Below, piece by piece: positions 37,201-49,316 of a stretch of DNA of 64,000 nt. Position numbers and translations under genes: made by a program. This DNA is from Anaeramoeba flamelloides (Eukaryota; Metamonada; Anaeramoebidae): the NCBI GenBank assembly GCA_027625915.1, contig JANTQA010000015.1, positions 7,159,001 through 7,223,000 of the forward strand, written 5' to 3'. Below the pieces are notes generated by a model. It had not been told where the DNA came from. It saw only the letters and a program-made list of their open reading frames with translations, and did not search any database. Positions within the stretch are counted from its first letter, which is position 1; each line of letters starts with the position of its first letter.

Positions 37201-37743
37201 AAAAAGAAAAGAAGAAAAAGAAGAGGAAGAATACCTAAAAACAAGACATACGATCAAGATCTTTTTATTAATAGCAAAAGTGAAGACGAATTAAGTGATG
37301 TCGAAGTCAAAAAAATTATTGTTAAAAAAAATGATCGAACGGGGAAAAAAACGACAAATAAAATTATTGCAGGGAAAAAAAAAGTTGGCTCCATTTCAGA
37401 GGGGCAATTATTTGCAGACTATTATGACGAATCAAAAAACCAAAGAGTGGTGACACTATCAAATAGATTAATTAAATCAAAGCAAAAGGGCGAAGGCACA
37501 TTAACACAAATTGGCAAAAAGTTGATTTTCCAAAAAGGTGTAAACGATTCGACTTCTCCTTCAGATACCTCGTCTTCCACTTCAGATTCCAAATCAAATG
37601 ATAGCTCAACAACTTTAAGCTCCGATTCAGAAGCGTCAGAGGCCTCTGATAAATCCAACATCTCAGTTAATAAAAGTAGTTCATCAACTAGCTCCGATAA
37701 TGAAATTCTTGGAGATGAAATTGATAATTTCTTTCAAAATTAA
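34225..37743 (+). CDS. LPA1 / 2-phosphoglycerate-kinase-like P-loop protein (2 exons)
   Basis: Exon 1 is 34225-34453 and exon 2 is 34907-37743; about 1021 residues. Donor G|GTTTGT and acceptor TTTTAG join in phase 1. Exon 1 ends with RYTRFHLQRIFKLMGCTPVHSHQIT, an ATP-cone-like start typical of this family. Exon 2 carries the Walker A GTSGCGKST (about residue 160) and the diagnostic series LSTDSIRHTLRNF, ASTYNAGEC, VEGVHLY, ERFAVRSKYMTLD and NKYVKYFENIRLIQ, ending DKSVSVVHHTVFKCLR near residue 375. This closely follows plant low-phytic-acid LPA1 proteins and archaeal 2-phosphoglycerate kinases. The plant relatives affect inositol hexakisphosphate levels; the exact reaction is not settled. The remaining 640 residues are low complexity: Glu/Gln/Lys runs (36210-36460), Ser/Thr runs, acidic and basic blocks (KKKKRRKRRGR) and a Ser-rich end, unlike the folded domain in base composition. 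Confidence 0.88.
34454..34906 (+). other. 453-bp intron of the LPA1-like gene
   Basis: GTTTGT donor, TTTTAG acceptor, phase 1. AT-rich with many A runs and no repeat element; it is one of the two short introns in the window. Confidence 0.8.
36207..36460 (+). repeat. Coding low-complexity (GAA/CAA)n tract
   Basis: A purine-rich run encodes Glu, Gln, Lys and Gly in short units such as KEQGQGKEQ. The complementary strand looks open only because of this composition. Confidence 0.8.
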
Positions 37744-38853
37744 TATACCCATTTATTAGAAATCAATTCATAAAGTTTGTTTTAATATTTTTTTATTATT
37801 TATTAAATATCATAAAATGTGATTATAAAGGTTGCTATTTTGAATTTTTTTTTAATTTTCATTTTTATTTGATCTATTTTTTTTTTGTGCTGTAAATATC
37901 ATCTTTTTTTTTTTTTTTTTTCAAAAAATTGCAAGAGAAAATATTATTGTTTTATGGAAGTAAATACATTTTATCCTTTTGAAAAATTTTAATTGTGTGA
38001 ACATTACTGAAAAATAAGATTTTTTGAGTGCCAATAGATATTGATACTTTGAGAACCCAAATACCTTTCGCTGTTCTATTTGTGAAAAGAAAAGAATCAA
38101 AGTAAACTAATTCAGAGTTTAATCTTTCATTTTTCAATTTTTTGAAAATTTTTTTTGATAAAATTTCCAAGTTTTATTAAATTTGGTTTTGCATCTAGAA
38201 ATGTGTTTACAGGAATGAGTGAAATTAATCAAAGAGTAAACCAAAAAAATAGACCTGAAAAGATGTGTATTTGAAACAAATAATTTCTTTTAGAAGGCAA
38301 AGCAAGAAAGATCACCTTTCCAAATAAATTTGTTGAAATCAAGAATGAAAAAAAAAAAAAATCTAACAAGACCTATTTTTGTTGATTTGTTTTGGTTTTT
38401 GTCTTAATTTTTTTAAAATACAAATAATTTTTTACCTTGAATTTGTTGTCCCATTACTATTTATTGTTTTTTACAAAGTATTTTTTTATAAATTTACTTT
38501 CAAAATTCTTTTTTCAAATATTTTATCAAAATATACCAAAATAAATAATACTATTTCAAAAATTAAAATAAAGGAGTTGAATTCTTGAAAATCAAACAAA
38601 CAGTTACAAAAGATCCAACCCAAAATTAAGGAAAAATTTAGAAAAAAATTCAATCAGATTCAGAATTATTTTTACATTGATCAAAATAATATGAGCACAA
38701 CAACTATAATCGGTGTTTTGAACTATTATAACCCGTACCTTCTTTTTCTTCTTGTTCCAATGTAATATCCAATTTACTGCCCAAGAGTAATTTACCTAAG
38801 TTCAAATCAATATTGAAAGTAAACCTTTAACTATTTCCAGTAAAATTTAAATT

Positions 38854-39296
38854 ACAGTCTTTCCAAGTCTACCTTAAAATTTTAAATAAAATAGATTTGA
38901 GTTTTCTATTCTTATTATCTATTTTCAAAAAATTAGGAAATAAGAGTTATTATTCCAAAAAAATTTCAATAAATGAGCTATTATTCAATTTTTGAAACAT
39001 CAAAAAAAAAATTTTGAAGATTCATGAAGTACTTTAAAATATTGTTCAAAAAAGGTAAATTTTTAATGATCAGTCAATATTGATATTTTTTTTGGGCTCT
39101 TTTGGACCAACAATATGTAAGTGCTTCATGTGATCTTGAATTTTTTTTTTGATGTTTCAAAAATTGAATAATAGCTCATTTATTGAAATTTTTTTGGAAT
39201 AATAACTCTTATTTCCAAATTTTTTGAAAATGGAAAATCAGAATAGAAAAATCTATTGTGTTTTATTTGAAATTTTATGGTATGTTGGAACGGCTG
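38854..39296. mobile_element. TA-flanked foldback MITE, family B copy 1
   Basis: Starts CAGTCTTTCCAAGTCTACC after TA (38852-38853). The reverse complement of its end reads CAGCCGTTCCAACATACCAT, before TA (39297-39298). The inverted arms exceed 150 bases and include GAGTTATTATTCC and AATGAGCTATTATTCAA. The arms differ from those of 46612-47057 by only a few per cent by eye. Confidence 0.82.
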
Positions 39297-39719
39297 TATT
39301 AATACAAATAGTTGAAAAGTTTTACATATTATCATTTTTTTTGATTTTTTTTTGTTGTTTTTTAGATCGATAATAAAAAATTTACTTTATTTTTTGAGAT
39401 AAATTTTCCAATTTGATCCTTCATTTTGAGAATGTATTTGTAAATAATAGAACACTAAGAAATTAATAACATATTTAATTCGGGTTTATTGTTTGTTTCT
39501 TTGATCATTTTGATATATAGGTCTTCTATAACAAAAAAACAGGTTTTTTATTTTGAAACAAAGATTAAACTTTTCTGTGTGCTTTATTTTAACAACAGTA
39601 TTTCTCCTTTTAAATGAAAATAAATAATTATCAAATCAAACAATTTTGTCTAATAAATTCTTATTTCTCAAGTAGAATTTAAAAAAATACCCTATTTTCT
39701 AAACAAAAACTAAAATTAA

Positions 39720-40388
39720 GGGTCGAGTCAGTACGGTGAAATTTTGTATTCTGAAATGGAAAAAAACTTTTTAGTAATTTTATTGAGGACCTAACACCAA
39801 TCAAAAACCAACCAACCTAGGATGTACGATCGATCTCCAAAAATCAACAACCAAAAATGAGGGCATTTTTAGAAAAAAGCGCCAAAGAGCGACACTCAAT
39901 TTCCAATTAGAACGGTTGTGAATTACAATTTTGAAAACAACTATGTCAGTTTTGAAGTGTCGCTCTTTGGCGCTTTTTGAGATCTTGGTGACTTTTTTTT
40001 TCTTTTTTTTCATTTTTCAAATGAGTTATTTTTATTGAAAGACTATTACCTAATCCTTACTTGGTCAAATTGAGAGAGTTTTAAAATAACCACAAATCAG
40101 ACTAAATCGAATAAAATTGATTGCGAAATACAAGAAAGCAATTTGTTTTAAATTAAAGAAATTTAATATCGTTTGAAAAAGAAAATGAGAAAAGATGAAT
40201 TTTTCTTTTCAATTTTGAAATTGAGAACTCTTTTTCTTCGTTGAATTTTTTGTCAAAGAGATCCAATGGAATTTTTTTTTTTGTTATTTGAATTTTGTCA
40301 ACTAAAAGAAGGCCTATTTCACAATACCCTTTTGGGTCTCATGTCACCCCTTGAGTATAGTGCATTTTCACTGTAAATGCCTAGACCC
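39720..40388 (+). mobile_element. TTAA-flanked non-autonomous element, copy 4 (best preserved)
   Basis: Perfect TTAA on both sides (39716-39719 and 40389-40392). Ends are GGGTCGAGTCA and its imperfect inverted partner CTAGACCC. The inner hairpin GCGCCAAAGAGCGACAC pairs with GTGTCGCTCTTTGGCGC. It is 669 bases long with no coding sequence, and serves as reference for the other copies. Confidence 0.82.
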
Positions 40389-41044
40389 TTAAATCAACTA
40401 AATGAAAATTGGAATTTAAATTCATTTTGTCAATTGATTAACAATAAAAAAGTAATTCGTTACTCAAAAATTATATAAACAAAAATATTTCCTTTATGAA
40501 TTAAAAATTAAACCAAACAAAGAATAAGTGATTTTATCTTATGCTTAAGATCAGATCAAGAAATAAAAGATATTTATTTATTTTTTCTTGATCAATTTTT
40601 AAATTTTTTGGATTTCAATTTTTTAGTTGGTATGTAAATTTATATATATAGTAGGAGATATTCCACTCTAGTCTTTAATAAAATATCAATATATTTGTTT
40701 AAACAAATGATTTAAAGAATTCAGTTTTACATAATGGTGGCACTCAAAAAAAGATAAATGTACTTATTCTCTTAATATAAAGTTAAAAGTTTTTCCTCTT
40801 TATAGTCCAAACACAAGTAGTTGACATGAAGAATTTTAAGAGGATTTGAAAAACAAAGAAATAATACCGTTTCTTAATAAATGTCACAGTCTATAATGAT
40901 TGAATTCTTTTACTGATCATTGTACTATCATGATATTTGTATTCAAAATGGGAAAAAATTTCCACTTCCTTATCCGTCTCCTTTTTATTTTATTGAGAAT
41001 GTGTTATCAAACAAGTAGGTTATAATTTGTAGCCTTATTTAAAC

Positions 41045-41272
41045 TATTATTTTCCAATGAAAAACTGAGAATTTTTAGTTCACATCCCAAAATATTTTTT
41101 TAGTTTATCAGTTGAAGAAAATCCAAAAGATCTTTACAACATTGTTTAGAAACGATATTTTAAGACTATAAATTAAACTTTATTAGTTTAACTCTGAGAC
41201 AAAATTTTACTCCACTTAAATTATTGTTAAAGTTTTAATTAATATTCATTTTGAAAATGGAAATCAAAATTT
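41045..41272 (+). repeat. Dispersed repeat, copy 2 (partner at 5795-6030)
   Basis: Direct diverged match to 5795-6030; ends are not resolved and no coding signal is present. Confidence 0.55.
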
Positions 41273-42032
41273 TCCTTTCTTAATTGGAAAATAACAGTAA
41301 AAGAAAAAGGAAAAAGAAAGTGAAAATTTTTCTCCTTGTTAATTCAAAGCAGGTAATATAAAACACATAAACAGTAACCCTCATAAACCAAACAAAGAAT
41401 TGAAGACACTAATTTTCAAATGAAAAAATAGGATATACACCATTAAAATTGTTGAAGAATCTTAAAAAAGTTATGATCTTTTAAAAAACTTTTTAGAAAA
41501 GCTGTAAGAATGATTTAGTTCACATTCTTTTTCAACTGACAATATCTTTGAAGAAATGACTTTCCAATTTCTATTCTCAGAAAGGTTCACCTCAGGGAGA
41601 GAAATCATAGGGTCAATTTTCATTTTTAATTGATCTAATAAGATTATTCTAATTTTTTCCCTTAAGACCTTCAAGAGTTTTTAAGAAATAAAAAAAATGC
41701 CAATATTTTCGGTTTCAAAAGCCATCCCGTTTTGAGTTGTGAAACTCTGTTTGTGACACCAAAAATTTTCTCACAAATTTTGCAAATAATATTCTAACAT
41801 TCCCCAAAATAACAAGAAAAAGATTTTGATAAAAATTTAATGTTTGTTCTTGATTTCAAAAAACCTGGTTTTCAAGTAAAAAATTTGACAGTAATAACGA
41901 AGAAATGTTCTTTCTTCAGGTATGCCTCTTTTACAAACATTTTTTCTTCAAATTTTAAAGAGTTAACTTTTCCATATTCAACAAATAATAGTTTGGAGTT
42001 AAAATTAACCTTTAATTTTCTGTCTTCATAAA

Positions 42033-45000
42033 ATGACAAATATTGATCAGGGTTTTGGAAGTTGGTTTCATTATCGTACACAACGAAATAATTTTAAATC
42101 AATGTGGAGGAAAAGGTACTGGAGATTTAATGATGAGAGAAAATCTATTGAGCAATTTTCAAATGAAAAACGAGTAAGAAGGCATAACCATTTATTAATT
42201 CATGGGCCCGTTTTTCTTTTTTTTATTTAAAAACGTAACACTGCTCAATAAAATACAAAACTCTTGTTAAATTTTTTGTTTTTTTTTTTATCAAAACACA
42301 AAAACACACAAAATAAAAAAAAAAAAAACAAAACAAAAATTCTTTGTGGTACAATCTTGAATTAAAAACCATACAACCATCAAAACAATAACAAAAAAAC
42401 GCTTGCAATTTGAAAAAAGTCTGCAAGAAGAATAACAGTTTTGTCGTTGAACAAGGGTTTTACTTTAACCACAGAGTCATTTCCTGATCATGAATATTGT
42501 TTAATTCTGGGGATCTCGAACATTAACCACCACCTATCTGCAGGATCAGAGAAAGCCCGTATGGAGTGGGTCAAAAAATTATTGCCACTCTCCAGCGAGG
42601 CAAAAAAGATCCAGGAAAATAATGGATTGGGTAACTCGAACGAGAACTTTTTAGGAGTCTCCAGTCTAAGTGGTAATTCAAACACAAAAGAAAGTTCCAT
42701 ACTAGAAACAAGTTCGCTACGAAGAAGAGCCTACACACAAAGACAAAAAAGACCCAATCTGGATAATTATTCATTGACAAACAATAACTCAAAAACAAAA
42801 ACATATTTTGAAGATGACATAAGAGTTGAATTAAAAAGTCAAAAAAAACTTCACTCGACACCAAACACCCCAAAACCAACATTACATCAATTAAAAAATC
42901 AAACAGTGAGTGTCGATCAAATGTTTGACAAGATTAATGGAGAACTGGGCGATTTTGATCTAAATTTATATTTAAACTCAAAGCCAACAAACAATAAAGA
43001 AAAGGATGATAATAAGGAAACCAACTCAAGCAACCAAAACAATAAAAAATTTGATGGGTATCATCTTGGGATAAATGAGAGTATTGACATTGATGAATTT
43101 TTAAGAGAAGATTCAAAATACGATAATCAGCCACAATTTGAAAAGAAAGAAATCAATTCAAACAACCAAAATAATAATGACTTGGGTAAATATGGTCTTG
43201 GAAGGAATGATAGTATTGACATTGATGAATTTTTAAAAGAAGATTCCATTTATGATCATTCAAATTTAAGAAACCAACAAGATATTAATGGAATAAATAA
43301 GAACACAAATATTGATTCAAAAACAGATTTAAATTTGAATATAACTTCAAATACAAATACAAATACAAGTACAAGCACAAGCACAAACACAGGCACAGGT
43401 ACAATCAACAGCACAAACACAAACAAAAACACAGCAAGCACAACAACAACAAACACAATCACAAATACAAACATAAAGACAAATACAAATAGAAATATTA
43501 ATACCGTTTTTAATTTTAACATTGAAAGAAATGATAGTATTGACATTGATGAATTTCTAAGAGAAGATTCCATTTATGATAATTCAAATCTTTCCTATGG
43601 GATTGATTTTGAAAATGAAAATAATTTTAATTTTGATATTGATCAAATATTAAATGAAGACAATTTTAGTAGTGATTTGCTGAACAATTATTTAGATGAT
43701 GATTCTTTTAATAAGGAAAAAATAGGAATTTCTTCAGACGACACCGTCACCGATTCGTATGGTAGTGATGATATACATACCGATGACGAAGACGATGACG
43801 ATGACGATGATGATGAAATCAACCAATTACTTAATAACAATTATCAAAACAATACCAATACCAATACCAATAGCAATAGTAATTCAATTTATGATACAAA
43901 AGTTCACAATACAAATTCCCGAGTTAGCGAAAGACAAAAAGATGTAATTGAACAACTATTATCAATGGCGATTTCTGGGTTGGAAAATCCACAGTTTAAT
44001 GAACTTGAAAATGAAATAGTAATCAAGAAGGAAACTGAGATTGAACATAAGCCAATCCTAAAAAATGATAATGAACATAAACCAAACCTAGAAATAAAAA
44101 AAGAAACGGAAACGGGAACTGTAATAAAAGCAAAAACCAAAATCCTAACTGATACAAAGACAGAAACATTGAAAAAAGACGGATTATATTTAAAACAGCA
44201 GAAGCAGAATTTTGAATCTAATTCAAAACAAAAGGAAAGTTTTAATAATGATAATATTTTAAACCCAAATCAAAAAGATTCTTCACTAGAAGAATTAATG
44301 AAGGAAATAAATACAGAACCAAATTATGATGTGCTAACTCAAGATAATAATTTTGAAATAGATGAATTAAACGACCTATTAAATGGTGGTATAGATGATC
44401 TTGACATAAAAAACATTTTAAATGAAAATAATACTGAAAAGGGTGAAAATAATTCCAATGAAAATATGGATTTAGAAAAAGAAATTGATTTATTAACGAA
44501 GAATAGTATAACAAATATCAATCAAGATGAAATATTTGAAGAAATGATGAAAGAAACAAATAAATTTAAAGATTTGGCAAAGAAGGATTCAAAAAAAATT
44601 ACAAATAATCAACAAGTTATTCCAGTTAACATAAGAACCGAACCAACCAATGGTAATAAAGAAGAAAATAATACACAATCAATTCAAGATATTATTGGTA
44701 ATAATAACAATAATTTGAAAAACAAAGAACCAAACCAAGAGCAAGGGCAAGAACAATTGACAGAGCAAGGACAAAATAATTTAAATTTAGAAGCTAACAA
44801 TACAAATATAAATGAACAGAATGAAAACAAACAGAATGGAAATGAACAAAATGAAAATACAAACACAAATACAAATGTACATGACAATGCAATAAATAAG
44901 GAAAACGCACAGAATGAAAATGCAAACACAACTACAAATGTAAATGATAACCCAATAAATAAGGAAAACGCAAACACACAATTATCTAATAATGAAGAAG

Positions 45001-45932
45001 AAACAACCAAAAAGCCTCAAAATCAAAAGAAAAAGAAAAAGGAAAAAAGAAAAAAGAATAAAAAAAAGAATAAAAAAGGGAAGAAGGGGAAAAAGGGGAA
45101 GAAGGGGAAGAAGGGTAAAAATAAAAAAGAAAAAAAAAAAAATAAAAAAAAAACCTTAAATCAAAATATTAATCAAAAAAAAAAACAAAAAACCGATAAT
45201 AAAGAACAACATGATGAAGAACCCCTTGAAGAAGCAACCGAGACAAAGAAGGAAGAATCCCAAATTGACCATACAAATAATCCACAAAGGGATATGCATG
45301 ACGAACAATTGAAAATCCTAGACTATTACCGTATAAATAAAATTCTTCAGAGGCATACCAATAAAAATAACCATTCCAAAAACAATCAATCAGCCATTGC
45401 AAACCCAAATATTAAAAAGCAAATTATCATGCAACGTAAAAGAGTAAATTTATTATTTGATTCCGAGATTAAATCAATGTTTAGGGATATCTTAAAGAAA
45501 TATAAAAAGCAAGATCAAATCCGAGTAATTTTTAGTTCGGAAAGATTTTATTTGGAGGATTTAAAAGATTATTTAGAAAATGGTGCATTGATTACAAAAG
45601 TTAGACCCAATGGTAAACGCTATCAAAGGCTATTATACATTTCAAACGAGAGAGGCGGAACATACTGTAACTGGAACGATAGTAAAAAAAAGCGTAAGCC
45701 GCGAAAAATCTTAATGATTAATATTATAAAAATTACGATTGGAATTAAAACCAAAATTTTAGAAAAAGTTAAAAAAAAAGTTACAGAAAACCTCTGCTTT
45801 AGTTTGATTACCACAGAAGGCACTGCAGATTTTATCGCTCAAAATCAAATTCAACTCAGATTTTGGGTTAAATGTTTAATGGCATTAAGAGAAAATTCCA
45901 GAAATCAAATCCCCAGTTTCCATCAACATTAG
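42033..45932 (+). CDS. Protein with N- and C-terminal PH domains (2 exons)
   Basis: Exon 1 is 42033-42173 and exon 2 is about 42420-45932; about 1217 residues. The donor CGA|GTAAGAA is clear (phase 0). The acceptor is less sure: AG at 42418-42419 is the only one that keeps phase 0 with the exon 2 frame, giving NEKR joined to SARRITVLSL. The first PH domain (residues about 8-105) starts GSWFHYRTQRNNFKSMWRKR in exon 1 and ends AGSEKARMEWVKKLL in exon 2. A long disordered middle rich in Asn, Thr and Glu follows, with three repeats of SIDIDEFLREDSIYDNSN (43080, 43210, 43535), a Gln/Asn-rich part and a Lys/Gly polybasic block (45020-45170). The end (about residues 1090-1205) is a PH-like domain of the phospholipase/ELMO type: FWVKCLMAL follows a CFSLITTEGTADFIA strand pair. 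It is probably a membrane- or phosphoinositide-associated scaffold; partners are unknown. Confidence 0.78.
42174..42419 (+). other. Short intron of the two-PH gene
   Basis: About 246 bases, beginning GTAAGAAGG. The acceptor is inferred from reading phase and PH domain continuity, not from a good pyrimidine tract. A stronger-looking AACAG at 42434-42438 would break the frame. Confidence 0.6.
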
Positions 45933-46175
45933 AAATTCATACTAATATTAAAGATAGATTATTATTATTATTGTTGTTGTTGTTGTTTTTTTTTTTTACT
46001 TTTAAGCTAATCATTTAATTTTATATTTTTATTTCTTTTTCAAAAATTAATTTTTTCAATATAAATTATTTTCAATAAATGTTTAATATTTCAAATTTCC
46101 CTTTTTTCCTTCTTGGTGTTTTTAAAAGTGAACTTTTGATATTGTATAAAATAAAATTGGGTTATCAATATAATA

Positions 46176-46371
46176 CAGTCAGTTTCACTTTTAAGGCACA
46201 AACCTTCAAAGAAATTTAAGGCACAAAAAAAATCTCAAATTAAGGCACAAAATTCAAATTCTAGTAAAAATAAATTGTAAAAAAAAAAATTCCAAATTTT
46301 GTTCCTTAATTTGAGATTTTTTTGTGCTTAAATTTCGTTGAAAGTTTGTGCCTTAAAAGTGAAACTGACTG
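46176..46371. mobile_element. 196-bp TA-flanked MITE with about 80-base inverted repeats
   Basis: Starts CAGTCAGTTTCACTTTTAAG and ends with the exact complement, flanked by TA (46174-46175 and 46372-46373). Within each arm the word TTAAGGCACAAA recurs three times, with small changes. Tc1/mariner-like features; non-coding. Confidence 0.85.
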
Positions 46372-46611
46372 TATTGATATAATAACAAACACTTTTTCCT
46401 TATAAAGTGCACATGGCGAAAAACAGAAAATAAATCGAATTGTAATTCTTGTAAGTTTAATTTCGAGAGATCGGGGAGTTATTTATGCTTTATTATTGTT
46501 TTTTTATCTTTTTAATTGATCTTTTTCAATTTTTTTTAAAATTAATGTAAAACATATTAATGACACTTTTAACTTGGAAAGGAATTTATTTTCTTATATT
46601 TTATTTAATTA

Positions 46612-47057
46612 CAGTCTATCCAAGTCTACCATAAAATTTTAAATAAAACAGATTTGATTTTTCTATTCTTATTTTCTATTTACAAAAAATTCGGAAATAA
46701 GAGTTATTATTCAATTAAAAATTTCAATAAATGAGCTATTATTCAAATTTTGAAACATCAAAAAAAAAAATTCAAGATCCCATGAAACTTAAAAATTGTG
46801 GGTACAAAACAGACCCAAAAAAAATATCAATATTGACTGATCTTGAAAAATTTATCTGTTTTTGAAAAATATTTTAAAGTGCTTCATGGGATCTTGAATT
46901 TTTTTTTTTGATGTTTCAAAATTTGAATAATAGCTCATTTATTGAAATTTTTAATTGAATAATAACTCTTATTTCCGAATTTTTTGTAAATAGAAAATAA
47001 GAATAGAAAAATCAATTGTGTTTTATTTAAAATTTTATGGTAGCCTTGGGACGGCTG
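46612..47057. mobile_element. TA-flanked foldback MITE, family B copy 2
   Basis: Starts CAGTCTATCCAAGTCTACC after TA (46610-46611); its end, read in complement, is CAGCCGTCCCAAGGCTACC before TA (47058-47059). Arms are near identical to 38854-39296, while the central loop differs. Confidence 0.82.
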
Positions 47058-49316
47058 TATCTAATAAATCGTTGAATTGATTAAAACATATCAAAAAGTG
47101 TGTAGATCAAAAATATTGTTTGAATATTTGTATTTTTATGAAATGATGAAAAATTTTTCAAAAAAAAAAAAACACTTTTAAAAAAAGAGAAAAAAAAAAC
47201 AAAAAAATAATTCAAAAGCCAAAAAAAAAATATTTCTAAGAATTTATATAAATATATGAAGTAATAATTGAGAAAACTTAATAAAGAATTGTAAAAAAAA
47301 ACACATCATTTTTTCATTATGTTTTGAAAAATAAAATAAAAAAAAATATGAATTGGTATTTCTAATTCAATTTAAATTACACACCCTTTTTTAATCATAT
47401 TTATAACTATCATTTTTTTATTAAAAAATGAAAAAAATGTTTTCAAGTTTCACAAAATTTCAAATTTTTCTTCCTTTAAAAAAGATAAGATCTTATCATA
47501 GCTCAAATTAAAAATTATTTTTCAAATTATCAAATATTTTACTTAATAAGTTATTGGAAAAATAACCAAGATTTTAAATAATACAATTGATAATGTATTT
47601 TTTTTTTAGTATTTTAATAAAACTGTTTGATCTTGAAGGTTCCCATAAATTTTGAATTATTTTAAATTTGAATTTAAAAATATTGATATATTTATGTTTT
47701 TGTTCTTAAATAATATATTAATATTGGTTTTATTTTTTTATTGTTTTTTCCATTAGAAAGTGATTACTAAAAGTTTACCTTGCATTGTAGTTCTTTTTTA
47801 ATTTAAAAGAATTAAGTTCAATTATAAAATTTACAGAACTCTTTTGAATTTGAGAAAATACTCGAATTTTTTTAATTTTTATTTTGATTAGAAAATCAAC
47901 AGGTTTTTGTAACATAAACAAGAACTCAGAAAGTATCTTTAACTTTTCTGGGTTTTCTTTTGGATTCTGGAAAACCTAAGTAATTTACAGTACACTATGA
48001 CACTTGATGATAATCTACATTATTTTAACAGACACTTAGGTTATGTTTTCTAGAACCAATAAGTATAATTATAGATGTTATTCAACCAAGTAAAATAGCA
48101 AATATGATCAATTCTTTGAATAATTGGATATAAACCATAAATTGAGAGTGTTTGTTCTGATTCTAAATATGATCTATTTTTACAAGTAACAAAAAATTTT
48201 AAATCATACATATTATTTCTTCAAAGAATTAGTGGTTCAATGAAGTATAAAACCAATTTTTAATTTCATCATACATTGTTTGATTTTTTAGTTTTTTTTG
48301 TAAAAATCATAAATAATCAGAAATTATTTCGTTAAGTGGATTAGAACACGATAAAATTTCATATTCTAAGTTGTTTTAATAACTAGAGTACACTATAAAT
48401 TCTCTTGTAACATGTATTTTGATAATAACTCAATAGAAAAACGGTTATTTTTAATCCCATTCCTCATATTTTTAAATACTAAATAATAAAAATTTTTTCT
48501 TTAAAAACAAGTTCTTTACTTCAAATTTTCTATATATATTTTTGGAAAGGGAAATACAATTATTTTTTTTCAATTTATCTCACTTTTTTAAAAAATATGA
48601 GGACTTTTTGATAACTTTTCTGAAGTTTTCTATTTTCAAAAAGTGAAAATTTTTACAAAACTAAATTTTTTTGAAAGTTTTCTATTTTCATAAAAGTGAT
48701 AACTAACCTTTAAACGTGGTTTAGAGGATGGGGTCTGAACTACAACACGTTATAAATATATTATACACACTTTCAGAAAAATATAAAAAAGCCATAATTC
48801 TGACATATCGCAATAAAAATAATTAATCACTTTTATAAAATGGTTGTATTTGAAATATCATTATTTATTTGTAAAGAACTTCAGATAAAGTATGAAGAAT
48901 TATTTTTTGGATATTTAACAAGAAAATTAAAGGTACATCTTATTTTTCTGGAGATTTTTAATTATTAATATTTTCTTTAATCATCTTATAATAAGGGGGG
49001 GAAGATTACTGTTAATATAAGTATAAAAATGTAAATTTCGATTTATTATTTCAAAATTTAATAAATTATTAATTTTTTTTTTGAAAATAAATTTTGGATC
49101 AAAAAAAAAGAATTAAAAATAAAATTTAAAATGATATTTTATTAAAAATTTTTTAATTTAATCAAATAAGAATAATACTAAGAATGAAAAGGTGTATATG
49201 AATACGAATATGAATACGAATACGAATATGAGTGTGATAATTTGAAAATTTAATAAAATAAAAAGAAAAATAAATAAAGATCAAAAAAAAAAAAATAAAA
49301 ATAATGAATTAAAACA

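Larger units (their letters stand above)
37744..42032. other. 4.3-kb intergenic region with repeats, no gene seen
   Basis: Between two plus-strand genes. It contains a TA-flanked MITE (38854-39296), the best-preserved TTAA element (39720-40388) and the second copy of a dispersed repeat (41045-41272). Short frames around 38379 and 41840 have no support. Confidence 0.7.
45933..49316. other. 3.4-kb intergenic region between convergent genes, no gene seen
   Basis: Separates the 3' ends of the two-PH gene and the B-box/filamin gene. It contains two TA-flanked MITEs (46176-46371 and 46612-47057) and a fragment (about 47870-47990) of the repeat seen at 50820 and 62950. The rest is AT-rich without coding signal. 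Confidence 0.7.

Noticed and set aside
34225-37743. Uridine kinase or adenylate kinase instead of the LPA1/2-phosphoglycerate-kinase family
   Set aside because: The STDSIRHTLR, ASTYNAGE and ERFAVRSKYMTLD motifs are specific to the LPA1/2PGK family.
41840-42031. Possible upstream exon of the two-PH gene
   Set aside because: It ends in a stop just before the ATG at 42033 and adds no PH features; the ATG at 42033 already starts the domain.
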